A stretch of 64,000 nt of DNA from Camellia lanceoleosa (lineage: Eukaryota > Streptophyta > Magnoliopsida > Ericales > Theaceae), in the NCBI GenBank assembly GCA_025200525.1, contig CM045758.1, forward strand, positions 164,450,261 through 164,514,260, in the 5' to 3' direction. Position 1 is the first letter of the stretch; the number at the start of each line of letters is the position of its first letter. Positions 46,848 to 56,790 of the stretch are shown here, piece by piece. A program made the translations under genes and the position numbers. Under the pieces are notes generated by a model that made no database searches, was not told where the DNA came from, and worked only from the letters and a program-made list of their open reading frames with translations.

Positions 46848-47867
46848 TTCAAATTAATGAAAACCGAAGCATTTAAGGATAGACTTTAACTGGTAAGTTT
46901 TTTTGTTTAAACACCGATACTACGTACCCAAAAAATACCTAATAAAGTGCACAAAATTTGAAATGTGATCAAATTTATTATTGTTTCCCACATCACATCA
47001 AATTTATATCAACACCATTTATTCAAAATCTTGGCACTTTTCCAGGTATTCTAGGTATATAACATTTGGTTTTTGAAAAATGATATCTGTTATGAATTTC
47101 ACTGTTTTTTTCACATCTCTTACAAGATCCGCATAACAAATATGTGAACATATAAGGCGCACTATTTCTCATTAAATACGTAGCAACCCTCTTAGTTTTT
47201 GTCTTTTTCCTTCTTTTTTTTTTCAAACCAACTCTAAATCGAAACTTTTCAAAATGCAACAATTAAATAATAATAATAAACTTAGAGAGAATGCAACCAA
47301 GATATTCCAGTTCCATCTCTCTAAAACAAGACAATAGTACACAATTCACAAAGTAGTTGCTTTCACTTGAAACGAAAATCCAATTAGGGGTCTCAAAAAA
47401 ACACACACACATGCAACAGCAAATTGGAAACAAATCTGGAAATTAATCAAAACTTGTCATTCAATTGAAACAAGTACCAATCCACAGATGCTATATATAT
47501 ATATATTGAACTCACAAAACAACAACATTCACCAAATGCAATAACAATTATTAATTACTGTCACTTTCAGCTTTCTGTAGCATAGATTAATAGAAGAAAG
47601 GCATGTAGTCATGTAGTCATGTAGCCATATGCAAAAGATATTCTGTGTCAGTAGCAAAATCTATATGGCCAGTAGTTCAATGTAGATGTGAAGTAGCACA
47701 AGAGTAATTTTTTTTTCCCCCAGTGATTTCTGTATATTAATAACCTCAGTGGATTAAGTTTTCTTGATGTATGCATCTGCATATGTATTCAAAACTCAAC
47801 CTGTGGTTCTATGGTGAAATTTCGATCAAGCAATTAGAGCACATCATGATAAAATTTTAGAGTCGTT

Positions 47868-48060
47868 TATGAAGACGAGAGAGGAAGGTCCTTGAGGATC
47901 TCCAAATGCAAGCGATCGAGATGGCAGTCCAAGAGCGAAGAGGCCAATTCCCAAGATCGAACTTAGTGTTTTTCGAAGAGATATAGATGATGCTACAACA
48001 TTCTTACTCTTGTTGCCATTGCCTTGGGGATAGAGTCGGTGTTGAAAAGGCCGTTATACC
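47868..48060 (-). pseudogene. Possible captured gene fragment with transit-peptide-like sequence
   Basis: The minus-strand frame ending in TGA near 47846-47870 contains SSISLRKTLSSILGIGLFAL and LPSRSLAFGDPQGPSSLVF. A basic/serine segment followed by a hydrophobic stretch and a small-residue A-F-G site resembles a thylakoid-targeting peptide. Upstream, minus strand 48340-48240 looks like a 5' untranslated leader. No functional family is recognised. Confidence 0.35.
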
Positions 48061-48654
48061 ACATAATCAACACAAACATTACATCGATAAATAAGCATTT
48101 TTGAAGAACAAATGATTGAAAACCAAATCAATGAGATTGAAATCGATTAATCGATCAAAAATCGCTATTGAGAGAGACGATATGAGACTAAATCAACAAA
48201 GCACCGATTAGAAGTGCAGATAAAGAGTCTCTGAGATCAGATTAGGGATCGAAATCAACAAACCCCCGATTTTATGGAGAAGGAAATTAGGGATTTGATC
48301 GAGAGAGAGAGAGCCTTTGAATGAAATCTCCCGACTATTGAAGTTCAAAGAATGCAAATAGAATGGGACCAATTAAAATGGTAGATAAAAAGTCACTAAA
48401 TTATTTTATGAAATAGATTTGTCTCAAAAATGTAATAGTATGATTAAATTTTTTTTTTCAAAATTCTTTTATTTTGCTCTTATAAGTATAATTTTTACAG
48501 ATAAATTATTTTTGTTCCTAAAAATTTGTCTTTAAAATCTTAATTTCTTATAATGCTTGTTGAGAATAGAAAAAGTCGTACATTGTCATTCATGGGTGTA
48601 GAATAGAGACGCGAATTTGAAAATTGTATATTTTATATAAAAATCAAATTAGAA

Positions 48655-48862
48655 TATTTTATATAATCACACTTATTTAAAAAGTGTAATTAAAAAGTAG
48701 TAATGTATATATAATCACACTTTAATTAGAAAGTGTGATTAAAAAATATATAAATAATCACACTTTAATTAAAATGTGTGATTAAAAAATATGTATATAA
48801 TCACACTCATGTAAAAAGTGTGATTAAAAAGTAATAGAGTATATATTATCACACTTTAATGT
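48655..48862. repeat. Tandem array of short palindromes
   Basis: Five units of about 43-47 bp each carry ATAATCACACTT, a short spacer and AAGTGTGATTA; the best unit, near 48711-48743, is nearly a perfect palindrome. The left edge lies after a T/A-rich stretch; the right edge is TTATCACACTTTAATGTATA. Confidence 0.85.
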
Positions 48863-49019
48863 ATAAAGCAATTATCCCTTAAAAGCGACACTAAATTATA
48901 AAATAATGTATAAATTATTTTTTACATTTTCCTCAATTAGGAAAATTTGAAGTGAGAAGCGTGGTTGGAAATTGTTAACTTTTTTAAATAAAAAAAAATC
49001 GAATTGAAATTTTCTTTAA

Positions 49020-49500
49020 TAAAAGTTTTCACGACATGCTAATGCATGCCGTGTAAAGTTATAATATTTTACGATATGAAATGAATGTCGTCTTAAGTAC
49101 AAATATTTTATAACATATTTTTGTATGCCGTGAAAATATACATTTTTTACGGCATGCTTTTGCATGTCATAAAAAAATTCCGGATTGAATTTTTTTTTTT
49201 TTTACAAAAGTTTTCACGACATGTTAATGCATGCCGTGTAAGTTATAATATTTTATAACATGAAATGCATGTCGTCTTAAGTGCAAATATTTTACGACAT
49301 ATTTTTGTAAGTCGTAAAAACATACGTTTTTTACGGCATGCTTTTGCATGCTATAAATATATGAATCAACGACTTACATGGTATGTATGCTGTTATTGAC
49401 AAAACATTAACGGCTTGCAAAAAAAAAAAAAATACCGTAGAATGTACTAACCACGACATGCATTTAATGCATGTCGTAAACATGATGCCGTGAATAGTTA
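49020..49500. repeat. CACTA right subterminal repeats
   Basis: Repeats of TTTTACGGCATGC, GCATGCCGT and CACGACATG in both orientations. A pair of 150-bp stretches starting AAAAGTTTTCACGACATG (about 49021 and 49204) is tandemly duplicated. Confidence 0.85.
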
Positions 49501-49514
49501 GTTTTGTTGTAGTG

Positions 49515-49820
49515 TGACCTAGCTGAAGAAAGAAGAGAAAGAGCACTGGTCTACATCACTTCATATTAGCAAGAGTTATCCAGAAAATATAACAAGACAG
49601 TACATCCGAGGCAATTCAAGATTGAAGATTGAGTACTGCGCAAAGTAATGGGTAACACTCTGGTACCCGAGAATGGCAAGTTAGGGCCTAATTGGGAAGG
49701 ACCTTACAAAGTGGTTGGGTTAGCAGGAAAAGGAGCATACCACTTAGAAGATGGAGACAACAAGGCTATTCCCAGGCCATAGAACACTGCTAATCTCAAA
49801 CTATTTTATTTTTAGCTTTT
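49515..49820 (+). pseudogene. Gypsy integrase C-terminus after the CACTA insertion
   Basis: Resumes with DLAEERRERALVYITSY, a stop, then QFKIED, LVPENGKLGPNWEGPYKVVG and GAYHLEDGDNKAIPRP, the usual C-terminal integrase segment of Tat elements. It ends near NLKLFYF at a TAG near 49815. Confidence 0.85.
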
Positions 49821-49919
49821 CTTTAAAGTACTTGTAGTTTTTCTTTTTTCAATAAAGCAAGTAGTTTCATTTTTAGCATAATGGTTTTCTTCTGTAAAAG
49901 TTGTTTTTAGTGAGCTATG

Positions 49920-50625
49920 GGCAATGAAATCAGTGTTAGCCGGAATAACCAACACTTAGCTCTAGGTTGGCAGGAATAACCCACTTTGAGCTCTCTTTAG
50001 CCAAGATTAGGATATAGGTTGAAGAAGTTTGGCTGGAATAACCAAACACTTTACTCTAAATTGGTAGGAATAACTAACTTTGAGCTCTCTTCAGCCGAGA
50101 TCAGGATCTAGGCTGAAGATGTTGGCTAGAAAAACCAACACTTACTTCTCTTAAGCTGAGATAAGGATCTGGGCTGCAGGAAGTTTGGCAGGAATAAACC
50201 AAACACTTCACTCTAGGTTGGCAGGAATAACCAACTTTGAGCTCTCTTCAGCCGAGATCAAGATCTAGGCTGAAGAGGTTGGCTGGAAAAACCAACACTT
50301 GTCCCTCTTCAACCAAGATCAGGATTTAGGCTAAAGAGGTTGGTTGGAAAAACCAACACTCTCTTCTCTTCAATCGAGATAAGGATCTAGGCTGAAGAGT
50401 GGTTGGCTAGAAAAACCAACACTTTCTTCTCTTTAGCCGAGATAAGGATCTAGGCTGAAGAGTGATTGGCTGGAATAACCAACTTTAAGTACTCTTCAGC
50501 CGAGATAAGGACCTAGGCTGAAGAGTGGTTGGCTAGAATAACCAACTCTGAGTAATCTTCAGCCGAGATATGGATCTAGGCTGAAGAGAATTGGCAGGAA
50601 TGACCGAACAAAATGCAAGGCTCCA
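49920..50625. repeat. Gypsy 3' tandem array, about 70-bp units
   Basis: About ten imperfect units of the type GTTGGCTGGAATAACCAACA followed by CTCTTCAGCCGAGATMAGGA and TCTAGGCTGAAGAG. Each unit contains two dyads (GTTGG/CCAAC and CTTCAGCC/GGCTGAAG). The array lies between integrase and the antisense gene, a place where Tat elements often carry tandem repeats. Confidence 0.9.
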
Positions 50626-50832
50626 AGACCGAGATAAGTACCTTGGCTAGAGAAGGCTAAACTTCATACAAATTATAGTTGAAGAATAAACCGAGCAAAA
50701 AGACGCAGAAAAAGGATATTTCATTTAAAATGCAAGTCAAAGTTACAAGAAGTGGGACTTTAGCCCGGTTCAACATTCTTTCCAAAACAAAATGAAGAAA
50801 ATACAGGATCAAGCAAAAAGGTCATCGAGATA

Positions 50833-53460
50833 TCAACTTACATTTTCAACCAAGTCTTCCACCGGTGGCTCCACCTGAGCTAATTGAACAACGGGATCAT
50901 TGGCGACGACCGGGGCGTTGTTGGGTTTAGGAGATGCTTCTTCTTCCTCAACTTCAAGAAATTTTTGTTGAATGGCGATGAAATGTGGATGAGGGTTTTC
51001 CACCCACACTTGAAAAAATGTTTTTCACATTGCAAGATGTATGTCGTCTTCCATCTTCTTCTCTAGCTCCATTATCTCAACGTTTTTCTTCTTCTCAACC
51101 TTAGCAAGCTCACGTAGATAATGGTCCTTCAGCTCGGTCAAGGCCTTTTGTTTGTCCGCCTCCACCGAATCTACTAGCCCGGTGAGTTAGGCAACTTCTG
51201 ATTGCAGCTCGACCATTTTTTGCTTAGCTTCGTTTAGCTCGGCTGTCTTGCTATCGGCCTTAGCCACGGCCAACCTTGTCGTCTTGCGTAGTTCCAGCAC
51301 ACGCTTATGCGCAATGTGGTTTTTTTGCATGGCCTGCGAAAGGAGAGATAACAAATATGAGTAAAAACCGAGCAAACAGATAGTATAAAATGAAAGAGGA
51401 TTAGAAGGAGTACTTACCAGCACCATTGACTTCGTCACCGACCGGATGGCCTTTAGCTCTGTCAAATGGTCATGATGTTCCATGTCAGGGGGCAAGCACA
51501 CACTTCTAGCTAGGTTAAAGGCGAGTGTATGATCTTTGTCTGTTACCACGGAATCCATGTTTTGTATAGCTTGGTTCCTAAAGGTAAGTTTTGGAGCCCA
51601 TTCAGAAGAGTTAGCCCGGTCAAAACGTTCGGGTTTTGGGCTCGGTAGCGTGGTTTGGAGAAGTATGGTGTCTTTTTCATCAACAAGGCGTGGCTCGGTT
51701 GAGGAAGTGCGAACACGCTTACTTGGCCAAGATGATGAGGGCTGGGTTGTTGGAAGAGCCACCACGGCCTCTTGAGTTTGGCCGACTTGTGGTACCTCGG
51801 CTTGATTCGTCTCGGTAATGAGCGCTCTGACTGCTCTCTTCTTGGCCATTTCTTATTCTTCGGTTAGTGGAACGAGATTGATTTGGGGTAATGATAGATC
51901 AGGTTCTGGGGAAGGTTCCAGGAGGAAGTCTATTACCTTGGTCTTTTTCCTGCTGCTGTATTTGTACATCGGTTCAAAATTCAGTAGCTCAGCCCAACCT
52001 CTATCACGGTACAGGAGTGCGGCACGAAGTGCATTAAGATTGGGGTAACTGTACCGCAACTTTAGATGGTCCAAGTCTGCATAAGAAAAAAAACAACGGT
52101 TAGCACGGTGCAAAATATATAAACAGGGTAAAGAACGCCACAACTAAGCCGATGTATGTATACCGGCTACTCCTTTGTTCTAGTTAATCCGGTCTCCTGG
52201 TATTGGGGTTCTTGGTTTTCAAAATTCCCAGAAACCCAGAAAAAATTATCGTCATTTACGTCTTTGTCTGGGGTGTTCTTTATTATTTTTTTTCAGCGGC
52301 GTCTTATTCTTAAATAATATACCTAGCCATCTTCATTCTGGCCAAAGGAGTATTGGTGGAATAGCTCGGCTAAACCGAGGTTAAGGCCAAGACGATGATT
52401 TAGTTCGGCGATGCCGTTTATTATTCTATACGAATTTGTGGAGAGCTGGGTAGGGCAAAGTCTTGTTTGTCTGAGGAATTCACAAAGAAGAGGCTGTACA
52501 GGGAATCGGAGTCCGGTTTCTACAATAGAAAGGAGGGTGAAGGGAATGAAGCCCAGTTTTCCCTAGGGAGTGGTGTCTAGTTCGGCTAAACATCATCAGG
52601 GATGTTGTAGTCCCTTTGGAACTCGACCATAGCCCCTGGAGAGTTTACTAAAAACCTATATTTACCCATGTGATCTTAAACTACGTATAATTTAGCTGGA
52701 GTATTGGCTCGATGGTGAGATGACGCTGAATATCTCGGTTAGGCATGCAGATGAGTTGCCTGGCCAACCTAGTCAGAGTCTGCAAAGTGGAAATGAGAAG
52801 TGCTAAGCATAGATCGTTGGACCGTGCTAAGTACAAAGGCAAAAAGAGTGTAAGCCTAGCTCGGCTACGTGGGATACTATCTGTTCCTAGTCCGGTTGAA
52901 GCAAAGGACTCTAGTTCGGTTAAATAAAACAAATGGTTTTTAGACTATTTGAAACAAAGGTGTGGCATGGAGTTTTAGTTCGGTTATTGGGAAAGTTATC
53001 TAGTTTGGTTGCGTGCATACCTAAAGGGTTCCCTAGTTCGGTTGTACCTAAGCCTAGAGTTGCCCAAACAAGTTTTTAGCCTGGTCACACCACGATTCTA
53101 GATTCAAACTTCATGTTTTTTGAATCCAGAGGGTGTATTCTTAGGCACGGGGTTTGGTTTTTGGGTACTAACTGTTCTTATCTATTTTATCAAAAACTAC
53201 AGAGTATGTTTTGTAGAATATACGAGTATATGCATTTATACTATACGCATTCGCAAAAATAAAACAAAGGGCAAAGATTCAGTTACTTACCACTTCGAAA
53301 TGGAAGATCAGAGACTGGAACAATAAAGGTGTTGGCCAAAAATGCAAAGCTCCACAGATGCAGTGAACAAGATAGAAGAAACTCAGAGGGCACGATAGTG
53401 AAGATGAACAGGAGTGTTTTGATTTGAAAACTTAGGGTTTTTGTATAAGGTGTGTGAAAA
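50833..53460 (-). pseudogene. Intron-containing antisense gene of the gypsy element
   Basis: A transcription unit opposite to gag-pol. Exon-like pieces on the minus strand: a 5' leader near 53450-53291 with TATA-like TTATACAAAAACCCTAAG upstream and donor GTG/GTAAGTAA; a coding piece about 52600-52164 (FGQNEDG, NFFWVSGNFE) with donor CCG/GTATACAT; 52077-51420 after acceptor TTATGCAG, starting DLDHLKLRYSYPNLNALRAA, with a stop near 51850; an intron 51419-51335 (GTAAGTAC to TTTCGCAG); and 51334-50833, coiled-coil-like (AKVEKKKNVEIMELEKKMED) with an acidic tail, ending in TGA 50833-50835. Further stops (51185, 52170) and a frameshift near 51020 show decay. Extra ORFs in this position are known in Tat elements; their function is not established. 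Confidence 0.7.
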
Positions 53461-53690
53461 AGGCGGGACTGTTCAAATTTTTCGGAGTAGGAGGGCGGCG
53501 TAACCAGTTGTACTTGACCACCGGGAGGCAGCCACGTGTTCATACGAATAGGAAACGATTCAGGTATACAGACTGAAAGGACGTCATGAACCGGACTAGT
53601 CGGCAGCCCGGTAGGGAGTGACCTCGGTTGATAATCTAAAGTTTTTAGCTCGGTTGGTAACGGGTAATCTCAATCATGCTACGCAAATGG

Positions 53691-53704
53691 AATTAAGGGG
53701 CAAT
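53691..53704 (+). other. Gypsy polypurine tract
   Basis: AATTAAGGGGCAAT directly before the 3' LTR start TGAGAGGG. Confidence 0.75.
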
Positions 53705-54437
53705 TGAGAGGGAGTTTTTATGTGCATTAGGGCCAAGCTAGGCCAAGGCGTGATAATGGGCCGTAGTAAAAAGGGTTGAGTAAAAGGGCCTTGTAGTTAC
53801 CTCGGTTCAAAAAAGTCCTTGTAGTTAGCTCAGTCACCCCGGTCGGTGTGGTAATTAGCTTGGCCACAGTGTTTGGAACCGAGGTATTATGGCTTCTTCT
53901 GGTGGACCTTGCTCTGGTTAGCACAGTCAGAGCTTGCTGTAGTTAGCTCAGTCTCAACAGACAAAACCGAGGTACAAATGAACAGGAGCCGAGCTATGAG
54001 TTGCATGTGAAGGTACTAGATTGAGTATGACAAAGAGATATTGTTAGTTCGGTTATATTGTCATTTCACTGAGGTAAAACCATCTCACTTGGTTTAAGCA
54101 ATGAGGAGGGTGTTGAAGGATAAGCATTATCTTTCAGGAGTGTGATTCCTAGGAGGACTCTACATGGAGGAATAAGAGTCCTACTAGGATTGTATCACAC
54201 GGAACCTATAAAAGCTCATAACAGAACCTATGGAAGAGGTAACACACCTTTGATTCTCAAATACACAGAGCTTTTGTCTATTTATTGATTCTGCTGACTG
54301 AGGCATCGGAGAGGTATTCGGCACATACCCGCCGGCTAGCTCACGTTTGTGTTTTCAAGGAGTCAAGCGACGACGTTTGGAGGAGTGCAAACTTGATCAA
54401 CAGGATCATACAATAAGAATTATTTTGTGCTCGTACA
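53705..54437 (+). repeat. Gypsy 3' LTR
   Basis: Matches the 5' LTR along its whole length, from TGAGAGGGAGTTTTTATG to GTGCTCGTACA. It lacks a short segment of the left copy (around GCCGTTTTGTGGGCCGCAG) and carries many transitions. Confidence 0.85.
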
Positions 54438-54474
54438 AATATGTATAACTTATTATATATGTATCATTTCTAAA

Positions 54475-54870
54475 CTTTGATTGTCCGGATTGGATATAAG
54501 GGTTTGAGGATGATATGTAATACCTAAGGATAAATATGAGATACAATATGTTATAGGATATGAGATTAATTATATATACTATGGGGTTATTTATACTATG
54601 TCTGGTTAAGATATGATATAGGATGAGATAAGAGAAGAGTAATTATTTTTGATCTTTGGATGAAATATTTCTTATATCTAACGGTGGAGATATACAATAC
54701 TATGGGGGATTAGTATTGCGTATCTCCTTTTGGGGGATATACTATCCGGACTCTCTATATCCAGAGCAACCAAACGGAATATAGAGAGACAAGAAAACAT
54801 GTGAGATACACATCATATTATATCCGGTCCCCGCTCATATTCGCCCCTTATATATCCTAACAAGGAGGGC
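54475..54870. repeat. MITE-like repeat with GGATATA ends
   Basis: Left end GTCCGGATTGGATATAAGGG and right end CCCTTATATATCCTAACAAG are imperfect inverted copies. The interior holds several palindromic GGATATA/TATATCC pairs. Boundaries are approximate. Confidence 0.5.
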
Positions 54871-55379
54871 CTAAGTGTAATATATCCTTAAAAGTGAGTA
54901 GTCTGGACTAATAAGAATAAACCTTTTGTACTATAGATAAAAATAATTAATATTGTGTTTGGTTGATAGATTTGATAGGTATTTTGAAAGGAAAAGAGAA
55001 ATGTAAATGAAATGTGAAATACTTATCAAAATTTATGAACTAAATACAACCTAAATATTTTGTAACTACCAAAGAAGTTTCTATGTTATGGAAACCAAAC
55101 ATGCTTATTTATTTATTTATTTATAGTTTTTTTTTAAGTTACAAAAAAGAAAAATGAAAAAAGAACAAAGGCAGCTTACTTGGAGATTATCAAACAAGTG
55201 TAGGACTGTCATAACAAAGCGGAGAAATGAAAATAAAATTTTAATAAAACTGCAAAGTACTAAAATATAATTTATCAGTCATACAATAAAATATCAATAG
55301 TAACACTTTATTTATTTATTATCAGATTGAATATTTTTACACATCAAAGAATATTGATTGATCTGCACCAGATATCAAA
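54871..55379. other. Intergenic DNA downstream of the sucrose synthase gene
   Basis: No gene. A partial TGTGTTTGGTTGATAGATTT near 54954 resembles the end of the MITE at 33429. Confidence 0.5.
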
Positions 55380-55658
55380 CTCCAAATTCTCTTTTATTGT
55401 TTCAATATACAAATCATTTTCATAAGCTTCTTAAAGCAATGGAAATTTGAGAGAAAAAAAAAATAAAAAAATATTACATAGGATGAACTGAATGAAGCAG
55501 CCTTTGTGTATGTATGGATGATAGGATGTATGAATCTTCAAGATCCGAACAACCTGGGACATCATCGAACTTGTTTAAGTCAACTTTTACCTAACAAACA
55601 AACACCAATTAAAAGTTGAAATCAAACAAACATTCAATCCACTCTCGAATTCTTCTTC
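55380..55658 (-). other. Sucrose synthase 3' untranslated region
   Basis: Includes a likely 3'-UTR exon starting at 55590 after acceptor TTTGTTAG, and a polyadenylation-type AATAAA on the minus strand near 55395-55400. Confidence 0.55.
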
Positions 55659-56758
55659 TTACCTCTGCAACCGAGTTGATGTGCGCTTGATGCTAAAAAA
55701 AAAGAAAAAAGAAAACAAGAAAATATATCAATTACTTGGCTATAAAATTTTTAAAAATATATTAATGGTGTTAAGTTTGATAATTTAATTAATTGTTTTG
55801 TTATTTGTTGAAAAACCACTTTAGATCAAACTTAGCTAAATTAATTAAATAATATTGTAGAAATAATTGTTAAGAGTAAAGAAGTAATCTAATTTTTTAT
55901 TTTTAAATTTGTTCTAAATAAATAGGGAAACACCATTTAATGAAGTGTGGTGGAACTCATAGTTAGACATTTGAAAAGTCAGATAGTGTTTGATTTAAGG
56001 ATTTAAAAAATTATTTGTAAATAAATAAATAAAAGAAAAAGTAAATGAAATAATTATTTTTTTCCTTCATGATTCTTGGATCCAAACACAATCTTAATGT
56101 GGGAGTAGGATAAGATAACATACCTTTGTGAGGGCTGTGCTTTGGGGTTTTCCTTGGGCACTTGCTGGGCTTCAACCCTTGAAGTTGGGACATTTTTCAC
56201 CTGTGAAGGTTAAAAACAATTGTCAATCCCTTACCACTTGACAGTAATTTTGAGCAATATTTGCCTTGTTTTTTATTTTATTTTTTGTATAGATGGGAGT
56301 CTTGTTTAATATAGGGCAAAGTCTCTCGAGTTAATTTAATTATTGTATTTTTAATGGCATCAATTTTATTTTTTTAGTCCAATTGACAAGGTTCTTTTAG
56401 AAATTTGACTGAAATCAAGAGGCAAAATAATCTGTTCATTTCAAATGATTCATTGCCTTTCAAATGGACCATTTTGTCATTGATTTCTGTCCAATTTTTT
56501 AGAGATGTTATCAATTAGACTAAATTGACATAATGTGAAAATTCAAAAACAAAATTGGTACAGTTAAAACTATAAGGATTAAATTGACACAAGAGTTAAA
56601 TTACTGACACCACATGTATAATTTGCCCTTTAATATAGCAACATACCAAGTTCCTAAAATGGAGATTATAGAACATTTGGATGTATCTTTGCTTTGCTTG
56701 CTTCTGATCTTTGTTCAACTGCCTCCAAAAGCTATAAATACAACCCATATTCAACACC

Positions 56759-56790
<32 letters not shown>

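Larger units (their letters stand above)
44977..49514. mobile_element. Non-autonomous CACTA (EnSpm) transposon inside the gypsy integrase
   Basis: The ends CACTACAACAAAATTGAATT (44977) and, on the minus strand, CACTACAACAAAACTAACTA from 49514 are terminal inverted repeats. The flanking 3-bp duplication TGA (44974-44976 and 49515-49517) is the CACTA hallmark. Subterminal ACGGCATGC/GCATGCCGT motifs crowd both ends (45010-45420 and 49020-49500), as expected of transposase binding sites. Removing it rejoins the integrase reading frame. The 4.5 kb body lacks TnpA/TnpD-like motifs that I can see. Confidence 0.93.
38551..54437 (+). mobile_element. Ty3-gypsy LTR retrotransposon, Tat type, decayed and interrupted by a CACTA element
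   Basis: It has two similar LTRs of about 0.73-0.74 kb, a primer site, gag, protease, RT, RNase H, a second RNase H, integrase, a 3' tandem array, an antisense gene and a polypurine tract. The second RNase H domain between pol RNase H and integrase and the long 3' region with an extra ORF identify the Tat group. There are stops and frameshifts in nearly every domain. The LTRs differ by many substitutions and small indels, so the insertion is not recent. Target duplication is not clear (ATAAT on the left). Confidence 0.9.

Noticed and set aside
50839..52932. Plus-strand open frames opposite the antisense gypsy gene
   Set aside because: Short shadows of the better-supported minus-strand frames with splice signals.
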